This document shows, piece after piece, positions 5,204 to 12,381 of a DNA stretch of 13,174 nucleotides. The notes under the pieces are model-generated. The model was not told the origin of the DNA, searched no databases, and saw nothing but the letters and a program-made list of their open reading frames with translations. How positions within the stretch are numbered: position 1 is the stretch's first letter; each line of letters opens with the position of its first letter. The stretch comes from an uncultured Collinsella sp. (GTDB lineage: Bacteria; Actinomycetota; Coriobacteriia; Coriobacteriales; Coriobacteriaceae), in assembly GCA_900543845.1 (NCBI GenBank), contig UQTD01000056.1:1-13174 (forward strand), written 5' to 3'. The position numbers and the translations under genes were made by a program.

Positions 5204-6730
5204 TTAGTCCGCTCGATAGTGCGAACCCATACTTGTGGTCCGTCTGCGCATGGCTTTGACCATCTCGGTTGCCAGCTTAATTTGCGATTGCAGGCGGGCG
5301 AGGGCTGCGACTTCGCTGTCCTGGGCTTTCTGCGTGCTCAAAGTCATCGCCTCCGTCTTCAAGCCCTCAAGCTTGTGTAGTGCCTCGGATAGACCCGTCT
5401 CGGTGCGGTTGATCATGCAATAGGTGCTCATCGTGTGTTTGAGGCCGTGCGTCAGGCGTTCGGCATCTGTTGTAGCAATACCGTACTGTGGGAGGGCGAT
5501 ATCCGCTTTCAGGGCTGTCTCAGGCTCTTTCTGCGCTGCAAGGGCTGCCGATGCGCCTGCGATGCGTCCGAACACGATGCCGTTGGCGCTCGACAAGCCA
5601 CCAATACGGTCGGCGCCGTGCATACCCCCTGTTGCCTCGCCACAGGCGTAGAGGCCCTCAACGCCCGTGCACGCGGTCTTGTCGATCTTGATACCGCCGT
5701 TGGCGGCGTGGGCATACATCGCCACGCGCATCTCGTCGGTCGGCGCGATGCTATGCTCGTCTTGTAGCCAAGTGGCAAAGGTCTGCACAAACTCGGGGAC
5801 GTTCTCGCGGGGGAAGTCGTAGTGGAGCGCGAGGCCTTCGGCGCCCGCTCGATCGATGGCAAGATCGATGGCGAGGGAGGCCAAGCGTGACGTGAAGGGA
5901 CCATATCCGGAGCGCTGATCGAGCAGGTCGTCCAGCTTGTCGTCGGCAATATCGATCGGTTGGTCAAATGTGACGTAGCGCCAGGTCTTCTCGTTAAAGA
6001 CCAGGTTGCGCTTAGGCTCAATGAAGCCGGGCATCATCTGCATGAACTCTATATTAGTAAGCGATGCGCCGTGCGCCAGCGCGATGGCCTGCGAGGAGCT
6101 GAGCACGTCGGCGGAAGTGAGGCTGCGCTCGAACAGGCCACCCGTGCCGCCCGCAGCGATGATAGTGGCCTTGGCTGCCATAGGTACGAGACGCTCGTTT
6201 GCGCGGTCGTAGAGCACGGCGCCGACAATCTTTCCGTTCGCATCCTCAACAAGGTCGATAAGTTCGTGGCGGGGGAGTAAGCGAATGCCGAGCAACTCGA
6301 TCTGGGCCGTACACGCGTCTTCAAGCGGCTTGCGAGTCAGGCCGCGCCACATACGTGTCTTATGGTCAAAGCAGGGGATAAACTGCTTCTGCTGGGCGCT
6401 CTCGGCACTTTGCGGACGCTGGAGCTCAACACCTAGATCCTGCTCGAGCCATTGGATGGCCTGAGGAATACCGTGGACAAACGTCTGGACGAGCGTAGGG
6501 TCGGCAGCGCCGCCGCCGACGGCCTGGATGGTGTCGATGAGGTCCTGCTCGTCGCCTTCGTCGACGGGGCCAATAAGGCCGAGCCCCCAGGTTCCCAGGA
6601 AAAAGCTCGATCCGCTCATGGTCTTGCCGGCGCTTGCCACAGCGACGGTTGCACCCGTGCGTGCCGATTCGATGGCGGCGCAAAGGCCCGCAATGCCAGA
6701 TCCAATTACCAGTACATCAGTCGATTCCAT
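5204..6730 (-). CDS. FAD-dependent oxidoreductase, fumarate reductase/L-aspartate oxidase-like
   Basis: This 508-residue flavoprotein has an N-terminal Rossmann FAD site VIGSGIAG (8-15), an AAGGTGG stretch (192-198) and a C-terminal FAD motif region LYACGEATGGMHGADRIGG (360-378). The closing RRRTTSMGSHYR (495-506) resembles the RxSRGxHY end of NadB/SdhA proteins. Compared with NadB/FrdA, R282, H341 and R375 sit where catalytic or carboxylate-binding residues occur. However, the usual (F/Y)HPT motif is replaced by MMPG (232-235), so the substrate pocket histidine is missing. No nadA/nadC, Fe-S subunit or membrane anchor is adjacent, so it is probably not an aspartate oxidase or a standard fumarate reductase. 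No signal peptide is visible, so it is cytoplasmic. The start at 6730 is set by AAGGA 6 bases upstream; in-frame starts further upstream lack this. The substrate is unknown. Confidence 0.85.
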   Translation of the reverse strand: MESTDVLVIGSGIAGLCAAIESARTGATVAVASAGKTMSGSSFFLGTWGLGLIGPVDEGDEQDLIDTIQAVGGGAADPTLVQTFVHGIPQAIQWLEQDLGVELQRPQSAESAQQKQFIPCFDHKTRMWRGLTRKPLEDACTAQIELLGIRLLPRHELIDLVEDANGKIVGAVLYDRANERLVPMAAKATIIAAGGTGGLFERSLTSADVLSSSQAIALAHGASLTNIEFMQMMPGFIEPKRNLVFNEKTWRYVTFDQPIDIADDKLDDLLDQRSGYGPFTSRLASLAIDLAIDRAGAEGLALHYDFPRENVPEFVQTFATWLQDEHSIAPTDEMRVAMYAHAANGGIKIDKTACTGVEGLYACGEATGGMHGADRIGGLSSANGIVFGRIAGASAALAAQKEPETALKADIALPQYGIATTDAERLTHGLKHTMSTYCMINRTETGLSEALHKLEGLKTEAMTLSTQKAQDSEVAALARLQSQIKLATEMVKAMRRRTTSMGSHYRAD

Positions 6731-6867
6731 CGGTTTCCTTTCTCGTCCGGCGCATTGTCGCATGGGCGATCGACTAATGTGATGCAAAGATTGGATAAAT
6801 CGGTAAAGGGCCAAATTGGAAGGTGGGTGTCACCGATACCTTAACCCCCAATCTCGTCTTCTCAATA

Positions 6868-6934
6868 AGTTGCGGTGGAATAGTTCCTGTTTGGAAGGAT
6901 GGGGCGGCTTTTTAGGAACTATTTCACCGCAACT
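6868..6934. repeat. Long (21-bp) inverted repeat in intergenic region
   Basis: Arms 6868-6888 and 6914-6934 are 21 bp long with a single G-U-compatible mismatch, separated by 25 bases ending in CTTTTT. Each arm contains a nested mini-palindrome (GGAA-TAG-TTCC in the left arm). It is not followed by a T-run on the + strand and is separate from the terminator at 6946-6978. The size and shape suit a small non-autonomous mobile hairpin (MITE/REP-like) or a structured RNA. The rest of 6731-6950 shows no gene, only an imperfect GGTGTC/GATACC palindrome at 6826-6840. Confidence 0.75.
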
Positions 6935-6945
6935 GAGGGAGGGAC

Positions 6946-6978
6946 AAAAAGAGCCGCTACCCGGGTGGATAGCGGCTC
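6946..6978 (-). terminator. Terminator of the NifU-like/GGGtGRT unit
   Basis: GAGCCGCTA (6951-6959) and TAGCGGCTC (6970-6978) form a perfect 9-bp stem with a 10-base loop, followed on the - strand by five T (6946-6950). It lies 35 bp after the GGGtGRT stop codon. Confidence 0.88.
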
Positions 6979-7013
6979 CAAGGCTCAACTATATGAGCAT
7001 CGCGCGGACGCGA

Positions 7014-8018
7014 TTAGGCCTTGAGGGCCTCCTCGACGGCGACAGCGCAGGCGACGGTGGCACCGACCATGGGGTTGTTGCCCATGCCGATGAGACCCAT
7101 CATGTCGACGTGCGCAGGCACGGAGGAAGAACCGGCGAACTGGGCGTCGGAGTGCATACGGCCCATGGTGTCGGTCATGCCGTAAGAGGCAGGGCCGGCA
7201 CCCATGTTGTCCGGGTGCAGAGTACGGCCAGTGCCGCCACCAGAAGCGACGGAGAAGTACTTCTTGCCAGCCTCGAGGCGCTCCTTCTTGTAGGTACCAG
7301 CGACGGGGTGCTGGAAGCGCGTCGGGTTGGTGGAGTTGCCGGTGATCGAGATGTCGACGTTCTCGTGCCACATGATGGCAACGCCCTCGCGGACGTCGTC
7401 GGCGCCGTAGCAGTTAACGGCAGCGCGGGGACCATCGGAGTAGGGGATGGTCTCGACGACCTTGAGCTCGCCCGTGAAGTAGTCGAACTGGGTCTTCACG
7501 TAGGTGAAGCCGTTGATGCGGGCGATGATCTGAGCGGCGTCCTTGCCCAGACCGTTGAGGATAACGCGCAGCGGCTTCTTGCGAGCCTTGTTGGCGTTCA
7601 GAGCCAGGCCGATAGCGCCCTCGGCGGCAGCGAAGGACTCGTGGCCGGCCAGGAAGGCGAAGCACTCGGTGTCGTCGGAGAGCAACATAGCGCCCAGGTT
7701 ACCGTGGCCCAGACCGACCTTGCGGTCCTCGGCGACGGAGCCGGGAACGGTGAAGGCCTGGATGCCCTCGCCGATGATGGCAGCAGCCTCAGAAGCGGAC
7801 TTGGCGCCACGCTTGACAGCGAGAGCGCAGCCGAGGGTGTAGGCCCATTCAGCGTTCTGGAAGGCGATGGACTGGGTGTTGTTGACGATCTCACGCGGGT
7901 TGAAGCCCTTGTCGGTGCAGATCTGCAGAGCTTCCTCGAGGGAGGCGATGCCGTTGTCGGCGAGGCACTTGTTGATCTTGTCAGCGCGGCGCTCGTAACC
8001 TTCGAACGTAACAGTCAT
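7014..8018 (-). CDS. GGGtGRT-motif protein, function unknown
   Basis: This 334-residue soluble protein belongs to the family named after its GGGTGRT motif, seen here at residues 260-266 inside SVASGGGTGRTLHPDN. Other conserved-looking stretches are GLGHGNLGAMLLSDD (102-116), LAGHESFA (123-130), MWHENVDISITGNSTNP (216-232) and MGLIGMGNNPMVGAT (307-321). There are six cysteines (18, 34, 64, 119, 203, 324) and several histidines, but no CxxC or other classical metal site, signal peptide or membrane segment. The Gly-rich motif might bind a nucleotide or phosphate; that is inference. AGGGAGG lies 8 bases before the ATG. It begins 18 bases after the NifU-like gene and ends at its own terminator, so the pair forms a two-gene operon. 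The family is known to neighbour such scaffold genes in Clostridia, suggesting a shared Fe-S or sulfur role, but its biochemistry is undescribed to my knowledge. Confidence 0.92.
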   Translation of the reverse strand: MTVTFEGYERRADKINKCLADNGIASLEEALQICTDKGFNPREIVNNTQSIAFQNAEWAYTLGCALAVKRGAKSASEAAAIIGEGIQAFTVPGSVAEDRKVGLGHGNLGAMLLSDDTECFAFLAGHESFAAAEGAIGLALNANKARKKPLRVILNGLGKDAAQIIARINGFTYVKTQFDYFTGELKVVETIPYSDGPRAAVNCYGADDVREGVAIMWHENVDISITGNSTNPTRFQHPVAGTYKKERLEAGKKYFSVASGGGTGRTLHPDNMGAGPASYGMTDTMGRMHSDAQFAGSSSVPAHVDMMGLIGMGNNPMVGATVACAVAVEEALKA

Positions 8019-8036
8019 AGTTATTTCCCTCCCTTT

Positions 8037-8771
8037 CTACTCGTGAACCGGGAACACGCTGGCGACGGAGTGAGTCTCCTCGTCGGTGCGCGGGTCGATG
8101 TACTTGGCAGCGTTCTCCCACTGACCATAGTGGCCCATAGCGCCAGCGATGGCCTCCTCGGGGGTCTTGCCGGCCTTGACGGCGTCGGTGAACTTACCGA
8201 GGTTCAGGAACTCGAACGCGATGATCTCGTTCTTGTCGTTGAGAGCCATGCGGGTGACGTAGCCCTGAGCGAGCTCGAGGTAACGAGCGCCCTTGGCCTT
8301 GGTTCCGAACATGGTGCCGACCTGAGAGCGAAGGCCCTTGCCGAGGTCGTCGAGGGAGGCGCCCACGGGCAGGCCGCCCTCGGAGAACGCGGTCTGGCTG
8401 CGGCCGTAAACGATCTGCAGGAAGATCTCGCGCATGGCAACGTTGATGGCGTCGCAGACGAGGTCGGTGTTGAGGGCCTCGAGGATGGTCTTACCGGGAA
8501 GGATTTCGGAAGCCATGGCGGCAGAGTGGGTCATGCCCGAGCAGCCGATGGTCTCAACGAGGGCCTCCTCGATGATGCCGTCCTTGACGTTCAGCGTGAG
8601 CTTGCAGGCGCCCTGCTGAGGTGCGCACCAACCCACACCGTGCGTAAGACCGGAGATGTCGGAAATCTCCTTAGCCTGGACCCACTTGCCCTCCTCGGGG
8701 ATGGGTGCGGGGCCGTGGTATGCACCCTTGGCAACGGGGCACATGTTCTCCACTTCCTGTGAGTACTGCAT
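8037..8771 (-). CDS. NifU/SufU-like iron-sulfur cluster assembly scaffold protein
   Basis: This 244-residue protein has a NifU_N/IscU-like core. Its ETIGCSGMTHSAAMASEILPGKT (73-95) parallels the GCGAAIASSSMATEL.TGKT block of IscU/NifU and the GCAISQASADIMADLITGET of SufU. Candidate ligand cysteines are C49 and C56 in GWCAPQQGAC, C77 in GCSG and C106 in LVCDA; C11 lies in an N-terminal MCPVAKG motif. It is about 100 residues longer than SufU/IscU, with an extra C-terminal region (about 150-244) and no NFU domain CxxC. Ribosome binding sequence GAGAGGAG precedes ATG 8771; an alternative Met ten residues in (MCPVAKG) is possible, and in-frame codons up to 8936 are not convincing. The GGGtGRT gene follows by 18 bases. 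Scaffold activity is inferred from the fold, and its real cargo is unknown. Confidence 0.88.
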   Translation of the reverse strand: MQYSQEVENMCPVAKGAYHGPAPIPEEGKWVQAKEISDISGLTHGVGWCAPQQGACKLTLNVKDGIIEEALVETIGCSGMTHSAAMASEILPGKTILEALNTDLVCDAINVAMREIFLQIVYGRSQTAFSEGGLPVGASLDDLGKGLRSQVGTMFGTKAKGARYLELAQGYVTRMALNDKNEIIAFEFLNLGKFTDAVKAGKTPEEAIAGAMGHYGQWENAAKYIDPRTDEETHSVASVFPVHE

Positions 8772-9174
8772 GCCTCTCCTCTCTATCGTGTTGGCGTCCC
8801 GTCTGGGGGTCGTGGCTGGCGATTGCCGGGCGACCCTTCGAAAGGGACATGACATGCAGCCCCTATAATACCGCGAAATGCACGGAATATTCGGCGAACG
8901 GCTCAGTTTTCGTAGCGAGATGCGTGGAACTTTCAATTGAAACGATTTAACTCTATGTTCTGAGGTCGCGAACTTCCGTAGAGGGGGTCCGTCTTGGGCA
9001 AGCTTTTGCTCAGCTTTTGTAAGCGTTGCAGGGGTTGACCTGTTGCAACGGTGCCGTTCGCCGCCTGTTTACTGCCTTTGGCCGCGCGAGTGTATTGTTT
9101 TGCGTGAATGTTTTGATGGCACGCTTCAATCGTGCTGTATTGGATGGCAAGTAGATCCCGGCGAAGGGAACGTC
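8772..9174. other. Divergent intergenic region with structured leader
   Basis: About 400 bp without a gene lie between the divergently transcribed NifU-like and RAYT-like genes. On the - strand a -10-like TATTAT occurs at 8866-8871, about 95 bases before the NifU-like ATG, with no good -35. The presumed leader contains CCCTT-CGA-AAGGG (8834-8846) and a GGGTCG/CGACCC pair (8807-8836). A perfect 12-base palindrome TTTCAATTGAAA lies at 8931-8942 and the 8-base palindrome GTTGCAAC near 9042. AGCTTTTG occurs twice at 9000-9019. No RNA family is recognised and no clear + strand promoter was found. Confidence 0.45.
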
Positions 9175-9978
9175 ATGCAGCGCGTTTGGAAAACGATCAC
9201 CGGTTTTTACCATGTTTGTGCCCGCGGTATAGGCAAGCAACTGATCTTTGAGAACGATGCGGATCGCTGGGAGTTCCTGGAACTGATGCGTGAGTGCTGC
9301 TGTGATGCCCGGGTGACGATTGTGGCGTGGTGTCTCATGGGCGACCACGTGGATTTGGTGCTTTTGGATTACGAGGACGAAATGAGCGCGGGCATGCAGC
9401 GGCTGCTGTTGACGTATGCTCGTCGGTTCAATAAACGTACCGGGCGCACGGGCCATCTGTTTCGTGAGCGTTTTGAGCGCCGCTCGCTCGATACCGACTG
9501 GCAGGTGATGGAGGCTATTCGCTCTGTACACGCTGGTCCGCAGGAGGCGGGTATTGCTCTGATCGAGCGCTATCCGTGGAGCAGCATTGCCGAGTATCTA
9601 CGGGCTTATGACAACGATATGACGAGGGGATTTTCTGATCCTTCTTGCGTGCTTGAGCTTTTTGGTTCTGCCGAGGGCTTTATTGCCCATTCGCTTTCGA
9701 CGCCCAACGACAGCGAGCCAGCGCCGTGCGATATGAAAGAGGCGGAGTGGGAGCGACACGCCTTTGCCGATAAATTGGCGAAGGGACTCGGGGTTCCGCT
9801 CCACGGGGTTAAAGCTGCACCGCCGGCGCAGCGCAATATCGTAATTCTCGGATTGCACGATGCCGGGTTTACGGTTCGCCAGATTGAGCGGTATACGGGG
9901 ATTGGCAAAAGCACCGTTTCTCGTATTGTGCGCGCCCGTGCGCGAACGGCGGTGAGAACTGGCGGAAACGTGGTGTAG
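9175..9978 (+). CDS. REP-associated (RAYT/Y1) transposase-like protein, catalytic residues lost, C-terminal HTH
   Basis: This 267-residue protein aligns end to end with RAYT proteins (Y1_Tnp, IS200-like fold). Landmarks are FYHVCARG (11-18), AWCLMGDHVDLVL (51-63), YARRFNKRTGRTGHLFRERF (81-100), a helix ending IRSVHAGPQEAGI (115-127) and YPWSS (133-137). A C-terminal helix-turn-helix, ILGLHDAGFTVRQIERYTG then IGKSTVSRIVRAR (224-255), follows. Family members normally show NHVHLL; here it is DHVD, so the second metal-binding His is Asp60. The usual YIHLNPVRAGL, whose Tyr is catalytic, reads SVHAGPQEAGI with Ser117. Nicking activity is therefore unlikely. The frame is intact, suggesting retained function, perhaps DNA binding. 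AAGGGA before ATG 9175 sets the start. It is single, flanked by no obvious terminal repeats. Confidence 0.88.
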   Translation: MQRVWKTITGFYHVCARGIGKQLIFENDADRWEFLELMRECCCDARVTIVAWCLMGDHVDLVLLDYEDEMSAGMQRLLLTYARRFNKRTGRTGHLFRERFERRSLDTDWQVMEAIRSVHAGPQEAGIALIERYPWSSIAEYLRAYDNDMTRGFSDPSCVLELFGSAEGFIAHSLSTPNDSEPAPCDMKEAEWERHAFADKLAKGLGVPLHGVKAAPPAQRNIVILGLHDAGFTVRQIERYTGIGKSTVSRIVRARARTAVRTGGNVV

Positions 9979-10570
9979 GGCCGCCCGGGCACCGCAGCTG
10001 GGGTCGCCCATCCGCCACAACCATTGTTCTAAAAGCCTGGTACGGTAACTGCACTTCTTGATTTGCATAGAACGATCGCCGCCATGCATAAAATTACTCC
10101 TCAGCTCGCTTTTGCCCGTACCTACCCCCGTCTGTGCCGTGCAAAAAGCGGAGTTTTCTACATCGTGGTGCTGTCGGCACCGCCGCAATTTTGCAACATA
10201 CGGACCCTGAAGCTATTTATGCCTGCCGATGCGTTCCCGAAGCTCATGTTTGCGCCCGCTGAGACTACGATGCTTGTTCTAAAACGCAATATAAAGGCGA
10301 CTGGAGATGTTGATTAACGCTTCCGACGCGTATACACACGACTTGGCGTGCAGAATACTCGAAAAAATGCACGCCGCACCCTATGGGACCCGTCCGCGGC
10401 AGGCGCGAGTCGAGCCGGAGCCCGGCAAGACGAGGCTTGGGACATTGCCTGGCGTGCCTGTGGCCATGTCGCAAGCCTTTGGTACGGTGGAAAACGCTCG
10501 TGTTTGCGGTTGGCCGTGCGATAAATGACAGATGGGGCGCCGGACGCGTGGGCTGTGTGCGCTCGTTATG
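9979..10570. other. Gene-poor region between RAYT-like gene and suf operon
   Basis: About 590 bp without a convincing gene. Short + strand frames exist (10063-10317 and 10307-10528), but neither has a proper ribosome binding site or recognisable protein, and base use is not gene-like. TTGTTCTAAAA occurs twice (10024-10034 and 10272-10282). An 8-bp inverted repeat GGCGTGCA/TGCACGCC lies at 10345-10375. The stretch from 10010 to 10370 is more A/T-rich than the genes. It could be a decayed gene or mobile-element remnant. Confidence 0.5.
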
Positions 10571-10604
10571 AAAAAAACCGGGCCGCCCGTATCGGGCGGC
10601 CCGG
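10571..10604 (-). terminator. Terminator of the suf operon
   Basis: CCGGGCCGCCCG (10578-10589), loop TAT, then the perfect complement at 10593-10604, a 12-bp GC stem. It is followed on the - strand by seven T (10571-10577). It lies 24 bp past the sufU stop. Confidence 0.95.
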
Positions 10605-10628
10605 CAATCAAAATCATTGGGGCATCCG

Positions 10629-11063
10629 CTACTGGTTAGCTTGCCCCTCGAGCATACCGTCGAGGGTACGCCAGGCGAGCTCGGCACACTTGACGCGGGC
10701 GGGCATGTGCGAGATGTCCTTGAGCTGGGCGGCCTCGTCCAGGTCTTCCAGGTCCTCCTCGGAGAGCTGCTCGCCGCGGATCATTGCGAGGAAGAGCCCG
10801 GCCAGGCGGCGTGCCTCCTCGACCGTCTCGCCGGTGATGAGGTCGGCCATGATATCGGCGCTGGCCTGGCTGATGGCGCAGCCATGACCGGTAAATGAGG
10901 CCTCCTCGATCACGCCGTTCTCGACACGCAACTGCAGGGTGAGTTCGTCACCGCAGCTGGGGTTGATGCCGTCGTGCTCGTGCGTGGGGGCATCCATCTC
11001 GTACTTGTAGTCGGGGTGCGAGTTGTGCTCCATAAACGTGGTGGAGGTGTACAGATTACCCAT
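10629..11063 (-). CDS. sufU: SufU, Zn-dependent sulfurtransferase/scaffold of the SUF system
   Basis: This 144-residue protein of normal SufU length accepts persulfide sulfur from SufS and passes it to the SufBCD complex in the cytoplasm. The zinc ligands of the Bacillus protein are all present: C37 and D39 in NPSCGD (35-40), C62 in GHGCAISQAS (59-68) and C126 in ARVKCAELAW (122-131). The insertion between the second and third cysteines, which separates SufU from IscU, is present. The ATG at 11063 overlaps the last 8 bases of sufS (ATGGGTAA), with GGAG 8 bases upstream inside sufS, so translation is coupled. The frame continues upstream within sufS, but that part is out-of-frame sufS sequence. 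It is the last gene of the operon, followed by the terminator at 10571-10604. Confidence 0.94.
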   Translation of the reverse strand: MGNLYTSTTFMEHNSHPDYKYEMDAPTHEHDGINPSCGDELTLQLRVENGVIEEASFTGHGCAISQASADIMADLITGETVEEARRLAGLFLAMIRGEQLSEEDLEDLDEAAQLKDISHMPARVKCAELAWRTLDGMLEGQANQ

Positions 11064-12381
11064 TGAACGTGCTCCAAACGTGATGCAGACCGGCGATGAA
11101 TTTGTCGATGTCGGCCTTGTCGTTGTAGAAAGCCACGCTGGCGCGGCAGCAGGCGAGGTTCTCGACGCCCAGCCAGGTAAGCAGCGGCTGCGCGCAGTGG
11201 TGACCGGCGCGGATGCAAACGCCGTCCATGTCCATGATGCTCGCGACATCGTGCGGGTGGATACCGCGGACGTTAAAGCTCACGACGCCGTGGTGGTTGT
11301 CCCAGTAGATGGAGCCGATGATCTGGACAAAGTCGAGCTGCATGAGCTCGCCCATAAGGTAGTGGACGAGTGCCTGCTCGCGTGCCTGGATGTTTTCGTA
11401 GCCAACCGTGTTGACGAGGTAGTCGAGAGCGGCGCCTGTGGCGAAGATGCCGGCGGCGTCCTGCGTGCCGGCCTCAAACTTCTCGGGGACGGGCGCCCAG
11501 ACGGCGTCTTGCTCGGTGACCGAATCGATCATCTCGCCGCCGGTGAGCATGGGCGGCATGGCGTTCAGCAGGTCCATCTTGCCCCACAGCACGCCAATGC
11601 CCATGGGACCCATGGCCTTGTGTGCGCTAAAGGCAAAGAAGTCGGCGCCCAGATCGGCCACGTTGACCGGCATGTGCGGCAGCGACTGTGCGCCGTCGAC
11701 GACCAGATAGCCGCCGTACTTGTGCACGAGCTTGCCGAGGTTCTTGACCGGATTCTCGACGCCTAGCACGTTGGAGACCTGACCCACGGCCAAAATCTTG
11801 GTCTTGGGACCCACCTTGGCCAGAACCTCCTCGGTGGTGAGCTGGCCGGTCTTGGTGGGATAGAGGTAGACAAGCTTGGCACCGGCCTCGCGGCAGACCT
11901 GCTGCCACGGGATCAGGTTGGAGTGGTGCTCCATGATGGTGATGACGACCTCGTCGCCGGGCTCCAGCACTGTGGGCGCAAAGCTCTTGGCGACTAGGTT
12001 GAGCGACTCGCTGGTGTTGCGGGTGAAGACGACTTCGTTAGCCTGGGCGGCGCCGATGAGGTCGGCGATCTGCTGGCGGACCTTGGCGATGGCATCGGTG
12101 GCCTCGACGGACAATGAGTACAAGCCGCGCAGCGGGTTGGCGTTCATGCGCTGGTAGAAATCGCGCTCGGCGTCGAGCACGCAAGCGGGGCGCTGCGCGG
12201 TGGCGGCGCTATCGAGGAAGGCGATCTCGGGATGCTGCTGGAACAGCGGGAACTGCGCCTTGTAGGGATTAGTCTCTATGTCCACGGTGGGCCAGCCGCG
12301 CGAAGCCTCGTCGCTGGCGTCGAGCTCCATGGGCTCGGGGGCGGTGCAGGTATCGCATTTTACGTGCTCGGTATCGATCAT
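11056..12381 (-). CDS. sufS: SufS-type cysteine desulfurase
   Basis: This 441-residue PLP enzyme converts cysteine to alanine and holds the sulfur as a persulfide for SufU. Motifs are FLDSAATAQRP (55-65), the cofactor-stacking histidine in MEHHSN (150-155), DGAQS (229-233) and the PLP lysine in SAHKAMGP (K255). The active-site cysteine is in RAGHHCAQPL (C396), the group II desulfurase arrangement, and RASVAFYN (413-420) lies near the end. It is about 35 residues longer than E. coli SufS (about 406), because of an N-terminal extension with a CDTC motif (C9, C12) and an acidic stretch. The start is firm: ATG 12379-12381 overlaps the sufD stop as ATGA with GAGGAG just upstream. It is followed by sufU with an 8-base overlap. 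Confidence 0.95.
   Translation of the reverse strand: MIDTEHVKCDTCTAPEPMELDASDEASRGWPTVDIETNPYKAQFPLFQQHPEIAFLDSAATAQRPACVLDAERDFYQRMNANPLRGLYSLSVEATDAIAKVRQQIADLIGAAQANEVVFTRNTSESLNLVAKSFAPTVLEPGDEVVITIMEHHSNLIPWQQVCREAGAKLVYLYPTKTGQLTTEEVLAKVGPKTKILAVGQVSNVLGVENPVKNLGKLVHKYGGYLVVDGAQSLPHMPVNVADLGADFFAFSAHKAMGPMGIGVLWGKMDLLNAMPPMLTGGEMIDSVTEQDAVWAPVPEKFEAGTQDAAGIFATGAALDYLVNTVGYENIQAREQALVHYLMGELMQLDFVQIIGSIYWDNHHGVVSFNVRGIHPHDVASIMDMDGVCIRAGHHCAQPLLTWLGVENLACCRASVAFYNDKADIDKFIAGLHHVWSTFNG

Noticed and set aside
6731..6814. N-terminal extension of the FAD oxidoreductase (28 extra codons)
   Set aside because: The Rossmann motif begins right after the Met at 6730, which has a good ribosome binding site; the extra codons look like noncoding leader.
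6816..8762. 648-codon + strand open frame opposite the NifU-like and GGGtGRT genes
   Set aside because: It is antisense to two well-supported genes, has a composition dominated by Val, Gly, Ala, Asp and Leu that mirrors the opposite-strand codon bias, and shows no known motif. Long antisense frames are common in GC-rich genes.
10063..10528. Two short + strand open frames (10063-10317 and 10307-10528)
   Set aside because: No plausible spacing to a ribosome binding site, a TTG start for the first, and no recognisable family; left as part of a gene-poor region.
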